Assembly (NCBI GenBank): GCA_028288305.1
Contig: JAQBOA010000074.1
Span: forward strand, 1-60,499
DNA length: 60,499 bases
Source of the DNA: Mucilaginibacter sp.
GTDB taxonomy: Bacteria; Bacteroidota; Bacteroidia; Sphingobacteriales; Sphingobacteriaceae
Direction: 5' to 3'
A program made the position numbers and the translations under genes. Below are positions 18,283 to 26,193 of this stretch, in pieces. The notes beneath the pieces are model-generated. The model worked only from the letters and a program-made list of their open reading frames with translations, ran no database searches and was not told the DNA's origin. Position 1 is the first letter of the stretch. Each line of letters starts with the position of its first letter.

Positions 18283-18996
18283 TTATGATGCTTTGATTAT
18301 TTTATCTGCGATATTTAAGCAATTTTCAAATGTCCCACCCATTCCCATTCTCTCAGTTTCCACCGTAAAAAGATATTCAGCAATTTTCTGTTTTTCTGCG
18401 CCAGATTTTTTCAATTCAAAAATTCGGGGAACGTAACTTTGATATTCGTCTCTTGGTCCATCTTTATTCACACCTATGGGATCCCAATCAAACCAAAGTA
18501 TCTCATCAATTTTTTTATAAACTAAAAAGTCCTTTGCAGCAATTAGATTATAGGTGAACTTTTTATTGCGATTAAAAATTAGTATTGCCGACTTAACTTC
18601 TTCCTCAAGCCGGTCATCATCAAAAAATTGGGCTGTCTTCAATGCCAAACTTGCAATATACCAACCATTATCTTTATCAAAAGGTGAAGGTTTCACAGAT
18701 GAATTGTAAGTTACTTTGGCAACCATTTCTGCTAAGTGCAAATAAGATTCGGGTTGATAGTTTTTATGGTTAAGAAGAAATACCCTGATTTTATTAAACT
18801 GTTCATGTGCTTCCATCCATCTCTCACGACTATCAATTATCGAATAAATTTCTTTGATTTCGCCTGGAATGTTTTTTATATGGCTGTCAAAGCGAGATAA
18901 TATTAATCCAGCCCAATCTGGTCTTATATCATTTGGAATATTTTCAAAAATTTGTTGACCAATTTCTATGTTCGTTATTATATCATATGTTTCCAT
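18283..18996 (-). CDS. Conserved unknown with C-terminal WDPIG domain
   Basis: A 237-residue soluble protein. I do not recognise the N-terminal ~150 residues, which are helical and rich in charged residues. The C-terminal part (DEILWFDWDPIGV, then DEYQSYVPRIFELKKSG and IAEYLFTVE) resembles a small domain found alone or in fusions, sometimes near toxin-immunity genes (DUF1871-like). A role in immunity is only a guess. The gene stands alone, with repeats on its 3' side and the ABC permease gene downstream. Confidence 0.6.
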   Translation of the reverse strand: METYDIITNIEIGQQIFENIPNDIRPDWAGLILSRFDSHIKNIPGEIKEIYSIIDSRERWMEAHEQFNKIRVFLLNHKNYQPESYLHLAEMVAKVTYNSSVKPSPFDKDNGWYIASLALKTAQFFDDDRLEEEVKSAILIFNRNKKFTYNLIAAKDFLVYKKIDEILWFDWDPIGVNKDGPRDEYQSYVPRIFELKKSGAEKQKIAEYLFTVETERMGMGGTFENCLNIADKIIKAS

Positions 18997-19038
18997 AATG
19001 TGAGTACAATATTTATATATAGAATTACAATAATCAAC

Positions 19039-20139
19039 TTATTCCCATTTAAATGTTTTAACCGCTACTGCATAAACAACAATAAACCAGATGCCCAATA
19101 TCAATAATTGGTGTGTTACATCGCCTAAGCCGGCACCTTCAAAGGCTACATCGCGCATGGCTTTATTAAGATAGGTTAACGGTAATATATTACTTAACGC
19201 CTGAAGCCATGATGGGAAGGCTGTAGTGGCAAAGAAAGTACCCGATAATAAAAATTGTGGCAGAGTTATTATATTGGAAAGAGGAGGGACGGTACTTTCG
19301 TTTTTGGCGATACCTGAAATAATAAACCCAAAACCCATAAATATGATAAGTCCGAAAGCTGCAAGGATGAGCATATTTATTACCGTTATAACGCCATGCA
19401 CCAGGGTAAATCCAAAAAAGTAATGTCCGATAAGTATTATAAATAACGCTCCTATCCATGAAAATACTAAACGTGCTAACGCTTCGCCTAAAACGATGCT
19501 GTAACGTTTAACCGGGGTCGCAAAAAAACGCTTGATCACCAGTGTTAAACGCAGACTTAGAAATACAAACGCAGTACCAAAAACGCCACTGCTTAATAAT
19601 GAGAACCCAAGCATCCCCGGAAGGATAAAATCTATATATTTATATTCACGACCCTGAACGGTGGTTTCTTTTAATTCAGCCACCGGCTGTGGGGCTGTAT
19701 TTCCATAACTGTTTATTTGGTAAAAAACACTGTTCAACAACGATTTAAGTATCGCGTCTTTTTGTGCTGAGGCCTTTGTATATTGTATATGAAGTGTATA
19801 GGGCGGATGGCTGTTATTTTTTTGTATGTTGATTATAGCATCTATGTTGCCTTTTGAAAGATTTTTGGCCATCTCATCGGCAGATTGGTCTTTAATTAAA
19901 TGTACCACTTTTGTGTTTTTCAATACCTGGTAAACCGGACCGGTAGTGTCGCAGGTTTTTGCAACGCCTACGTCTACTGTTACGGCGCTGCCTCCGATAT
20001 TGGCGAAAACAATAATAAATATTAAAGGGAAGGCTAAACTAAATACCACAGCCGAAGGACTGCGCATTATAGAACGGAAACTGGCTACTGCGATAGCAAG
20101 AGTAGCACGTGTATTACTGTAATTCTTTTTTTGGTTCAT
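19039..20139 (-). CDS. ABC-2 type transporter permease
   Basis: A 366-residue inner-membrane protein: one N-terminal helix (~28-48), an external domain of ~130 residues, then five helices (~175-365), the standard ABC2 membrane fold. The region LFIILIGHYFFGF and the final helices with NILPLTYLNKAMRD match ABC-2 permeases for drugs or polymers. It works with the ATPase encoded 112 bp upstream on the same strand. The substrate is unknown. Confidence 0.88.
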   Translation of the reverse strand: MNQKKNYSNTRATLAIAVASFRSIMRSPSAVVFSLAFPLIFIIVFANIGGSAVTVDVGVAKTCDTTGPVYQVLKNTKVVHLIKDQSADEMAKNLSKGNIDAIINIQKNNSHPPYTLHIQYTKASAQKDAILKSLLNSVFYQINSYGNTAPQPVAELKETTVQGREYKYIDFILPGMLGFSLLSSGVFGTAFVFLSLRLTLVIKRFFATPVKRYSIVLGEALARLVFSWIGALFIILIGHYFFGFTLVHGVITVINMLILAAFGLIIFMGFGFIISGIAKNESTVPPLSNIITLPQFLLSGTFFATTAFPSWLQALSNILPLTYLNKAMRDVAFEGAGLGDVTHQLLILGIWFIVVYAVAVKTFKWE

Positions 20140-20144
20140 TAGTT

Positions 20145-20251
20145 CACTTGTTCATTAGTTCATTGGTGTAATTAGTTCAATTGGCAAACAAGCTATTGCA
20201 AACTGCTACCTGCTTACTGCAAACTTGCTCCCCCCTTAGGGGGCCGGGGGA
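20145..20251. repeat. Intergenic phrase repeats and GC palindrome between the ABC genes
   Basis: Reiterated TTAGTTCATT-like words (20140-20180), TTGCAAACTGC-like words (20194-20225) and the palindromic CCCCCTTAGGGGG (20231-20243) fill the gap between the ATPase stop codon and the permease start. The GC-rich part ends at the ATPase stop. Confidence 0.5.
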
Positions 20252-21016
20252 CTATCCCTCACGCCATTCTTTACCGGTAAGGTTTATAAACACATCTTCC
20301 AGGTTAGCAAGCTTTACTTGCTTTTTCCGCTCAAAGCCTGTTGCTACCAATTGGTCAATAAAATGATTGGGTGTATCGATACCAACAATATGGCCACCAT
20401 CAACAAAGGCAACACGATCACAGAGTTCTTCTGCTTCGTCCATATAATGGGTGGTAATCACAACTGTGGTACCGCTGTCACGTATTTCACGGATCAGGTC
20501 CCATAAGTTGCGGCGGGCTTGCGGGTCGAGGCCGGTGGTGGGTTCATCCAGGAAAATTATTTTTGGATTATTGATCAGCGTAGTAGCTATAGAGAAACGT
20601 TGCTTTTGTCCGCCGGAAAGATCTTTGTATTTTGACTTTGCCTTATCTGTCAATGCAACTTTTTCCAGCATTTCTGCCGGGGTTTTATCTATCCCATATA
20701 GGCCGCAAAAAAGTTTAATAAGTTCGGAAAGGTTTAAATTCGGGTAATATCCTGCCGCTTGTAATTGTACGCCAATGCGTTGTTTAATTTTATCAGCATC
20801 GTTTTCTATAGAAAGGCCATCTACAGTAACCTCGCCCGAAGTTTTTTCGCGAAGGGTTTCAATGATCTCGAGGGTGGTAGTTTTTCCGGCGCCGTTTGGG
20901 CCAAGTAAACCAAATATCTCACCATCATAAACTTCAAAACTTATTCCCTTTACGGCGGCAAAGTCGCCGTAGTTTTTAACCAGGTTTTTTACTGTAATAA
21001 TAGGTTGTTTTACCAT
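20252..21016 (-). CDS. ABC transporter ATP-binding protein
   Basis: A 254-residue cytosolic ATPase for the adjacent ABC-2 permease. Walker A GPNGAGKT is at 39-46, signature LSGGQKQR at ~134, Walker B IIFLDEPTTGLD at ~154, and the H-loop TTHYMDEAEELCDRV follows. All catalytic residues are present. It belongs to the CcmA/drug-exporter branch. The order ATPase then permease on the minus strand suggests one operon, although a 112-bp repeat-filled gap separates them. Confidence 0.93.
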   Translation of the reverse strand: MVKQPIITVKNLVKNYGDFAAVKGISFEVYDGEIFGLLGPNGAGKTTTLEIIETLREKTSGEVTVDGLSIENDADKIKQRIGVQLQAAGYYPNLNLSELIKLFCGLYGIDKTPAEMLEKVALTDKAKSKYKDLSGGQKQRFSIATTLINNPKIIFLDEPTTGLDPQARRNLWDLIREIRDSGTTVVITTHYMDEAEELCDRVAFVDGGHIVGIDTPNHFIDQLVATGFERKKQVKLANLEDVFINLTGKEWREG

Positions 21017-21084
21017 GTTGTAAAAATCGTTTACAAAATTGATATTTCAATTATTTATTAGAAATATGACGATGAGTGAATTTA

Positions 21085-21119
21085 AGCCCTCTCCTTTGGA
21101 GAGGGTTGGGTGAGGCCTA
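21085..21119. repeat. GC-rich intergenic palindrome
   Basis: CCCTCTCC/GGAGAGGG form a perfect 8-bp stem around TTT (21087-21105), followed by TTGGGTGAGGC. I recall this sequence class as a widespread intergenic repeat in Bacteroidota. Its right edge coincides with the stop codon of the small peptide gene at 21117. Confidence 0.75.
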
Positions 21120-21215
21120 TTTCATCAAATGTCCCAGCGAATGGAATATGGTTTGCATATGTTGTGCAATATGCATTGCCACGTGAATAAGTTGTATAGC
21201 GAGTAAAGTTTTCAT
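21117..21215 (-). CDS. Possible small His-rich hydrophobic peptide (32 aa)
   Basis: A 32-codon frame beginning MKTLLAIQLIHVAMHIAQHM and ending HSLGHLMK. It has five histidines and an amphipathic or membrane-like character. It is not a family I recognise. A palindromic repeat starts exactly at its stop codon, the arrangement seen at accepted genes of this window, which gives it some support. No ribosome-binding site or exact -7 element is obvious. The rest of the 400-bp gap 21017-21418 holds only repeats. Confidence 0.4.
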   Translation of the reverse strand: MKTLLAIQLIHVAMHIAQHMQTIFHSLGHLMK

Positions 21216-21339
21216 GATAACATTGATTTATAGACCAAATTTGCTATCAGAATTTATTTTGAGGTAATGCTTTTAGGCGAAGGACGCTAAATTTCCGGTA
21301 AAGAGAGGGAAAATGCCGATGAATGGAAAAAGTAGATAA

Positions 21340-21370
21340 GACTTCCGAAGTTTTCGAAACTTCGGAAGTC
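21340..21370. terminator. Perfect 14-bp hairpin with 3-nt loop
   Basis: The arms 21340-21353 and 21357-21370 (GACTTCCGAAGTTT and its complement) are exact, with loop TCG. No T run follows, so it may be a repeat element rather than a true terminator for the TA operon that ends at 21419. Confidence 0.65.
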
Positions 21371-21384
21371 TAAGTCAGCATCAT

Positions 21385-21412
21385 TTCATCAACTCAATAA
21401 AATCATTAAACG
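21385..21412. repeat. Copy of the carA 3' end (direct repeat, att-like)
   Basis: These 28 bases match 22826-22853 at 27 of 28 positions (first 22 identical). Read on the minus strand they encode FNDFIELMK and a stop codon, against FDDFIELMK at the end of CarA. The copy lies a few bases after the toxin stop codon and brackets the TPR + TA segment with the real carA end. Confidence 0.8.
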
Positions 21413-21418
21413 ATAGTG

Positions 21419-21775
21419 CTATTTTAAATTAGCTATTAACCTTTTTAATTCTTTATCGCTAATTATTTCAGTTTCTGATTTGTCGTAAATAGAAATTAAA
21501 TTCACGGTGGTTATTGAATTATCAATTTCTAAATTAGCTATCAACTCAGTTTCAAGATATGATATAACCCTGGCTCCGCCACTTTTTCCTTTTCCTTTGC
21601 TGGTTATTTTTAAACGGATTTTATAGGTGTTATTACCTAGGGATGTTCCAAGCGTTGGATTTAAGTATAATTCTTTTTCAAGATTGGCCAAATCCGTCTT
21701 TAGTGAAATATATCTCTTAAATAGGGGTTTCGCCTCTTTTTTAAAATTGGAGGTAATCTTAACTATTATCTTCAC
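21419..21775 (-). CDS. RelE-like toxin of the second TA module
   Basis: A 118-residue homologue of the toxin at 15158. The shared pattern is SLGNNTYKIRL, SKGKGKSGGARVISYLE and ISIYDKSE, with extra residues between the last two. It would be an mRNA-directed toxin by family; this is not shown here. It begins with GTG and overlaps the antitoxin gene by 17 bp. It lies in the segment bracketed by the two carA-end copies, so it may have arrived by horizontal transfer. Confidence 0.8.
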   Translation of the reverse strand: MKIIVKITSNFKKEAKPLFKRYISLKTDLANLEKELYLNPTLGTSLGNNTYKIRLKITSKGKGKSGGARVISYLETELIANLEIDNSITTVNLISIYDKSETEIISDKELKRLIANLK

Positions 21776-21983
21776 TTAAAAAGTCTGATAAAGTTTGCAG
21801 GCTTTTACCTTTTACTCTGCTTTCTTTAACTTCCAAAAGGCCCTGTTGGATTCCCATTAAGATAGCGAGTTTTTTATTTAATTTTTTATATTTCTCGTTT
21901 AGGTTTTCCCATGTTTTAACGGGGACTAAAACACTTGTTTTATGTCCGTTATCGTCAATTATATATTTTAATGCAGATGACAT
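21759..21983 (-). CDS. Putative antitoxin of the second TA module
   Basis: A 74-residue protein starting MSSALKYIIDDNGHKTSVLV followed by a helical, Lys-rich region and a C-terminus ending in LSDFLSEDNS. The N-terminus resembles the short DNA-binding start of Phd/AbrB-type or unnamed antitoxins (KYIIDDNGHKTSVLVPVKTW). It overlaps the toxin gene and follows an exact TATCTTTG promoter element (21998-22005). Confidence 0.75.
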   Translation of the reverse strand: MSSALKYIIDDNGHKTSVLVPVKTWENLNEKYKKLNKKLAILMGIQQGLLEVKESRVKGKSLQTLSDFLSEDNS

Positions 21984-21997
21984 CTTTTTTATTTAAT

Positions 21998-22005
21998 CAA
22001 AGATA
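21998..22005 (-). promoter_or_regulatory. -7 promoter element (TATCTTTG) of the second TA module
   Basis: An exact TAnnTTTG match on the minus strand, 14 nt ahead of the antitoxin start. Confidence 0.55.
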
Positions 22006-22065
22006 CAAGAATGATGCTGATTTTTAGTAAAACTTAAGTTTTCAAAACTATGATCCTTAAAATAT

Positions 22066-22731
22066 TTATTTGTTGGTAAGAAGTTTTTTTACTTCCGGAT
22101 TGATTGCACTGGGATCAAGTTGTTCAGTGATCTTTAAATATTTCTTTGCGCTATCTTTCTGAACAAAATAACAGTACGCTGAGGTTAATTCCCCATAAAA
22201 CTGAGGGTTTTTAGGTTCAAGATTGACAGCCATTTTTAAATAGTTAATGGAAGCATTTAAATACTTTTTGTCCTTAGTTTGGACAAATGTATTTCCATAA
22301 CTGACAGACATGTCATGCAAAACTCTGGAATTATTGGGGTCCAATTTTAATGATCTTTCAAAAAAAGGTATTGATTCTTTGAACTTTTCTTGTGCTCCCA
22401 ATAAATTACCAAATCCCCAATATATTTCTGAATTTAAACTATCCAGCAGCCATGCCTGGTTAAATCGCATCATTGCAGTGTCCGGCTTTTTATTATAAAA
22501 ATATTGCCATCCCCGCATTACCATATGCGCTGCAGCCTCTTTTCTGCTGGAAGATTTATCACATTCAGCTAAAAATCTATTATCAGTTTCAATTTGCTCT
22601 TTACACTTTTTAACCCCGCCATACATAGGTAGTTTATTTATGCCATCAATGCAGTCTTGTGAATGAGCGCAACTTGTTGTTAAAAAAGATATAAAAGTGT
22701 AGATTATTAAACTATATTTCATTGATTTCAT
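22066..22731 (-). CDS. TPR-repeat lipoprotein
   Basis: A 221-residue protein with a lipoprotein signal (hydrophobic core then LTTSC at ~16-20) and at least three tetratricopeptide repeats (~80-200: AWLLDSLNSEIYWGFGNLLG, SLKLDPNNSRVLHDMSVSYG, AVNLEPKNPQFYGELTSAYC). It would be anchored to a membrane facing the periplasm and serve as a protein-interaction scaffold. The function is otherwise unknown. It sits with the TA pair between the two copies of the carA end. Confidence 0.8.
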   Translation of the reverse strand: MKSMKYSLIIYTFISFLTTSCAHSQDCIDGINKLPMYGGVKKCKEQIETDNRFLAECDKSSSRKEAAAHMVMRGWQYFYNKKPDTAMMRFNQAWLLDSLNSEIYWGFGNLLGAQEKFKESIPFFERSLKLDPNNSRVLHDMSVSYGNTFVQTKDKKYLNASINYLKMAVNLEPKNPQFYGELTSAYCYFVQKDSAKKYLKITEQLDPSAINPEVKKLLTNK

Positions 22732-22821
22732 AATTTATCTAAAGTGGAAAATTCATTTAGTTTTTTTGATCAATGATTATTATCCTACGTAAAAACTTCA
22801 AAGTTTCTAAAGCTTAACAAA

Positions 22822-23922
22822 TTACTTCATCAACTCAATAAAATCATCAAACAAATACCGGCTATCATGCGGGCCGGGAGATGATTCAGGGTGATATTGT
22901 ACCGAGAATGCTTTTTTACCTTTTACCCTGATACCTTCAATGGATTGATCATTAAGGTTAACATGGGTGATCTCCACTTTATCAGATGCCCGAACCGCTT
23001 CGGGTACTACGCCGAAACCATGGTTTTGTGAGGTAACCTCACAGTGGTTGATAATTATATTTTTTACAGGGTGGTTTAAGCCACGATGGCCGTTAAACAT
23101 TTTTTTGGTAGGAATATCGTTTGCTAAAGCTAACAACTGGTGACCGAGGCAAATGCCGAACATCGGTTTATCCGAAGCTAAAATATCTTTTACAGTATCA
23201 ACAGCATAAGGCATGGCAGCCGGATCGCCGGGGCCATTGGATATGAAGTAGCCGGTAGGGGCGAAATCTTTTTCCATTTCCTGGAAAGATGTTTTTGCCG
23301 GGAAAACTTTGGCGTATACATCTCTGTCGTCAAAATTGCGGAGAATATTTTTTTTCACACCCAGATCAAGTACTGCTACCCGGTAGGCCGCATTTTTATC
23401 ACCGAAAGTATAGGTTTCAGTAGTGGAAACTTTTGAAGATAATTCTAATCCATCCATTGAAGGAACTTCATCCAGTTTTGCTTTTAATTCATCAATGTCC
23501 AATATTTCTGATGAAATAATGGCATTCATTGCTCCTTTATCGCGGATATGCCGAACAAGCTGGCGGGTATCAATATCGGAAATACCAACAATATTTTGTT
23601 CCTGGAAATAATCCTGTATAGATTCGTTTGCTTGTTTACGAGTATAATAAATGTTGTAATTTTTGCAAACCAACCCGGATATTTGAATATGGCCGGATTC
23701 GCCTTCATTATTTGCAATACCATAATTACCAATGTGTGCATTAGTGGTAACCATTATCTGACCAAAATAGGAGGGGTCGGTAAAAACTTCCTGGTAGCCG
23801 GTCATGCCGGTATTGAAACAAATCTCTCCGGTAGTGGTGCCCATCTTTCCGGCTGCTTTTCCATAAAAAACTGTTCCGTCAGCAAGTAATAATACCGCAG
23901 GTAATTTGGTGAAATATGTCAT
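22822..23922 (-). CDS. carA: Carbamoyl-phosphate synthase small subunit
   Basis: A 366-residue glutaminase subunit that releases ammonia from glutamine for the large subunit, feeding arginine and pyrimidine synthesis. The N-terminal CPSase domain has EICFNTGMTGYQEVFTDPSY. The class I amidotransferase domain has the nucleophile Cys258 (FGICLGHQLLA), and His344 and Glu346 in YHPESSPGPHDS. Length is normal. carB is not next to it. Its last 28 bases recur at 21385-21412. An exact TATCTTTG element lies ~100 nt upstream, inside the outer end of the inverted repeat. Confidence 0.96.
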   Translation of the reverse strand: MTYFTKLPAVLLLADGTVFYGKAAGKMGTTTGEICFNTGMTGYQEVFTDPSYFGQIMVTTNAHIGNYGIANNEGESGHIQISGLVCKNYNIYYTRKQANESIQDYFQEQNIVGISDIDTRQLVRHIRDKGAMNAIISSEILDIDELKAKLDEVPSMDGLELSSKVSTTETYTFGDKNAAYRVAVLDLGVKKNILRNFDDRDVYAKVFPAKTSFQEMEKDFAPTGYFISNGPGDPAAMPYAVDTVKDILASDKPMFGICLGHQLLALANDIPTKKMFNGHRGLNHPVKNIIINHCEVTSQNHGFGVVPEAVRASDKVEITHVNLNDQSIEGIRVKGKKAFSVQYHPESSPGPHDSRYLFDDFIELMK

Positions 23923-24023
23923 CGATAAAAAAAATTGAATGGTTAAAAAGTCGGTTTGCCTGGCGCAGCGCCCCGTGAAAACAAGTAAAAATATTGAAGT
24001 GAGAAACTTCTGCGTTCACGCTG

Positions 24024-24031
24024 CAAAGATA
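24024..24031 (-). promoter_or_regulatory. -7 promoter element (TATCTTTG) of carA
   Basis: An exact TAnnTTTG match on the minus strand, 101 nt before the carA start, just outside the left arm of the 24037-25255 inverted repeat. The sequence around it resembles that around the panB promoter at the other end. Confidence 0.6.
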
Positions 24032-24036
24032 GAGGT

Positions 24037-24113
24037 TTATTTCGGATTTTTCGCCTTTGTTTATTTTTAAGGAGCTCAAGAGGGCTTTGCCGTTTCGGAA
24101 GTTGGATTTCGGA
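24037..24113 (+). repeat. Left arm of a 77-bp inverted repeat
   Basis: The 77 bases are an inverted copy of 25178-25255, about 90% identical with one gap. The arm contains AAGGAGCTCAAGA and TTTCGG words. The two arms enclose a membrane-protein/ABC ATPase gene pair. Confidence 0.88.
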
Positions 24114-24215
24114 TTTTTTGTGATCATATCTATTGATGTTTTAGTGTTTTATTTTCGTACATTCCATTTGATAATAATTACATGTATTTACTGTTTCTAT
24201 AACTCAAAGCTTTAT

Positions 24216-24500
24216 ATGTCTGCACTGTTTTTTAGGTATTATATTGATGTTACAAAATACAACCTGTTTTTCTGTGTTTTATATACTATCATAAGGGCTA
24301 ATTTAATTGAGGGGATTATACTTTTTGGGACAGTTGGCGTACTTATATCTTTTACCGCTTACAGATACTTTAATAACATTGAATACTATTTTTATATTAA
24401 TGGCGGATTGTCTAAAAAGCATTTACAATTAACAACCTTTATCATTAACCTGGTATTTTCATCCCTTATATTACTTATATGGTGCATACGCTACAGGTAA
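24216..24500 (+). CDS. Small membrane protein paired with an ABC ATPase
   Basis: A 94-residue hydrophobic protein from the ATG at 24216 (MSALFFRYYIDVTKYNLF), with about two or three membrane segments. The frame is open upstream to 24057 with only TTG/GTG starts, and the added 53 residues are also hydrophobic, so a longer form is possible. However, its first part would lie in the inverted repeat. It overlaps the ABC ATPase gene by 22 bp and is probably its membrane partner or a regulator. I do not recognise the family. Confidence 0.6.
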   Translation: MSALFFRYYIDVTKYNLFFCVLYTIIRANLIEGIILFGTVGVLISFTAYRYFNNIEYYFYINGGLSKKHLQLTTFIINLVFSSLILLIWCIRYR

Positions 24501-25156
24501 AATCCATTACCCATAGTTTCGGGAAAAGGAGCATACTTTCACAATGCAGTATTGAATGCAAAACAGGAGAAGTTATTGGCATTTTTGGTAGAAATGGATC
24601 CGGCAAATCAACCCTTTTTAAAATCCTTTTTGGTACGTTAAAGCCAGATCAATTAACGCTTTACTTAGATGGTTATTTATGGAAAGGAAATTCTGGTACT
24701 AATGCTTTTATTGGCTATCATCCACAGGAAATTATGTTGCCAAAAAGCTTAAAGGTAAAGGATTTGATCCCGATCTATATCAGAGATGCCGAAAACCAAA
24801 ATAAAGTATATTATACACAGGGAATTCACGATATGCTGACTAAAAAAGTAGGAGTTTTATCACTTGGTCAGCAGCGTTATTTACAATTTATTTTGTTATT
24901 AAACTTAAATCATCATTTTATTTTACTTAATGAACCATTTTCAATGGTTGAACCTTTGTATAAAGATTTAATCAAGCAAAAACTGATTGAATATAAACCA
25001 CACAAAGGATATATAATTACCGATCATTATTACCTTGATGTTTTAGAAGTTTCGGATAAAGTTAACCTGATTAAAAATGGTGAAATTATTCCAATCTCAA
25101 ACGTTGAAGATTTAAAAGTTTTTGACTACCTCTCTAATCAATCAATTCTATATTAA
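24479..25156 (+). CDS. ABC-type ATP-binding protein with degenerate Walker B
   Basis: A 225-residue ABC ATPase. Walker A GRNGSGKST is at 37-45 and is canonical. The signature is LSLGQQR (~129), the Walker B region reads FILLNEP with Asn in place of the usual Asp before the catalytic Glu, and the H-loop is ITDHYYLD. Such changes can slow but need not abolish ATP hydrolysis. Together with the small membrane protein it forms a two-gene unit enclosed by 77-bp inverted repeats between carA and panB. The substrate is unknown; the very small partner hints at a sensing or immunity-type system rather than a normal transporter, but this is inference. Confidence 0.78.
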   Translation: MVHTLQVKSITHSFGKRSILSQCSIECKTGEVIGIFGRNGSGKSTLFKILFGTLKPDQLTLYLDGYLWKGNSGTNAFIGYHPQEIMLPKSLKVKDLIPIYIRDAENQNKVYYTQGIHDMLTKKVGVLSLGQQRYLQFILLLNLNHHFILLNEPFSMVEPLYKDLIKQKLIEYKPHKGYIITDHYYLDVLEVSDKVNLIKNGEIIPISNVEDLKVFDYLSNQSILY

Positions 25157-25177
25157 TAATTAGTTACAGCCAATAAT

Positions 25178-25255
25178 TCCGAAATCGAACATCCGAAACG
25201 GCGAAGCCTTCTTGAGCTCCTTAAAAAACAAACAAAAGCGAAAAATCCGAAATAA
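25178..25255 (-). repeat. Right arm of the 77-bp inverted repeat
   Basis: The partner of 24037-24113. It ends 3 nt before the -7 element of panB, just as the left arm ends near the carA promoter. Confidence 0.88.
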
Positions 25256-25258
25256 CTA

Positions 25259-25266
25259 TACCTTTG
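25259..25266 (+). promoter_or_regulatory. -7 promoter element (TACCTTTG) of panB
   Basis: An exact TAnnTTTG match 17 nt before the panB start. The preceding CGAAATAACTA context is shared with the carA promoter because both abut the inverted repeat arms. Confidence 0.65.
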
Positions 25267-25283
25267 CACATTAAAATAAACCC

Positions 25284-26099
25284 ATGTCTGTTAATAAAGA
25301 GGTTAAACGAATTACCACGCATATTTTGCAGGAAATGAAAACCCGTGGCGAGAAGATCGCCATGCTTACCGCCTATGATTATTCGATGGCAGCCATTGTT
25401 GATGACGCAGGTATGGATATCATCCTGGTTGGTGATTCGGCGTCTAACGTTATGGCTGGTCATGAAACCACACTTCCAATTACGCTTGATCAGATGATTT
25501 ATCACGCCTCGTCGGTGGTACGAGCTGCAAAACGGGCTTTGGTAGTGGTTGACCTGCCTTTTGGTTCGTACCAGGGAAATTCAAAGGAAGCTTTAAACTC
25601 GGCTATCCGTATTATGAAGGAAGCAGGTGCGCATAGTGTAAAAATGGAAGGTGGAGTTGAAATTGCCGAATCGGTAAGCCGCATACTCACCGCCGGCATA
25701 CCAGTTATGGGACATTTGGGTTTAACACCTCAGTCGATTTATAAGTTTGGTACCTATACCGTAAGGGCCAGACATGAAGCAGAGGCTCAAAAATTAAGAG
25801 AAGACGCCCTTAAATTGCAGGAGCTTGGCTGTTTTGCCATAGTGCTTGAAAAAATTCCGGCAGCGTTGGCAAAAGAGGTTAGCGAAAGTTTAAATATACC
25901 AACTATTGGCATTGGCGCAGGCAGGCATTGCGACGGACAGGTATTGGTAATCCACGATATGCTTGGAATAAATAAAGAGTTTAAACCAAGGTTTTTACGT
26001 CAATATGCCAATTTAAATGAGGTAATGAATGGAGCGATCAAAAATTATGTAAATGATATAAAAACGAAGAGCTTCCCAAATGAGAAGGAAGAGTATTAA
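25284..26099 (+). CDS. panB: 3-methyl-2-oxobutanoate hydroxymethyltransferase
   Basis: A 271-residue enzyme of pantothenate synthesis that transfers the methylene group of 5,10-methylene-THF to alpha-ketoisovalerate. Family motifs are [10 protein letters not shown] (~29), [17 protein letters not shown] (~53-69, with the metal-binding Asp), VKMEGG (~120), HLGLTPQS (~142) and [20 protein letters not shown] (~208-227). Length is typical. No other pan gene is in the window. Confidence 0.96.
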   Translation: MSVNKEVKRITTHILQEMKTRGEKIAMLTAYDYSMAAIVDDAGMDIILVGDSASNVMAGHETTLPITLDQMIYHASSVVRAAKRALVVVDLPFGSYQGNSKEALNSAIRIMKEAGAHSVKMEGGVEIAESVSRILTAGIPVMGHLGLTPQSIYKFGTYTVRARHEAEAQKLREDALKLQELGCFAIVLEKIPAALAKEVSESLNIPTIGIGAGRHCDGQVLVIHDMLGINKEFKPRFLRQYANLNEVMNGAIKNYVNDIKTKSFPNEKEEY

Positions 26100-26110
26100 T
26101 TAAATCTTAA

Positions 26111-26183
26111 GTCCATGGTCGATAGTCCATAGACCATGGTATAAAACAAAGCGGCTATGGTCTATGGACTATGGTCGATGGAC
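26111..26183. repeat. Phrase palindrome (GGTCTATGGACTAT words)
   Basis: Arms 26111-26139 and 26155-26183 are inverted copies (about 25 of 29), built from reiterated words such as TAGTCCAT and its complement. Located between panB and the RluA-type gene. Its right arm could be misread as an N-terminal extension of the next gene. Confidence 0.8.
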
Positions 26184-26193
26184 AAAAAACCAC

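Noticed and set aside
24057..24215. N-terminal extension of the small membrane protein
   Set aside because: Only TTG/GTG starts are available and its first ~19 codons lie in the 77-bp inverted repeat, so the ATG at 24216 was preferred, though the frame stays open.
26164..26193. Earlier ATG for the RluA-type gene
   Set aside because: The ten extra codons are in the phrase palindrome, and the family starts at about the chosen ATG.
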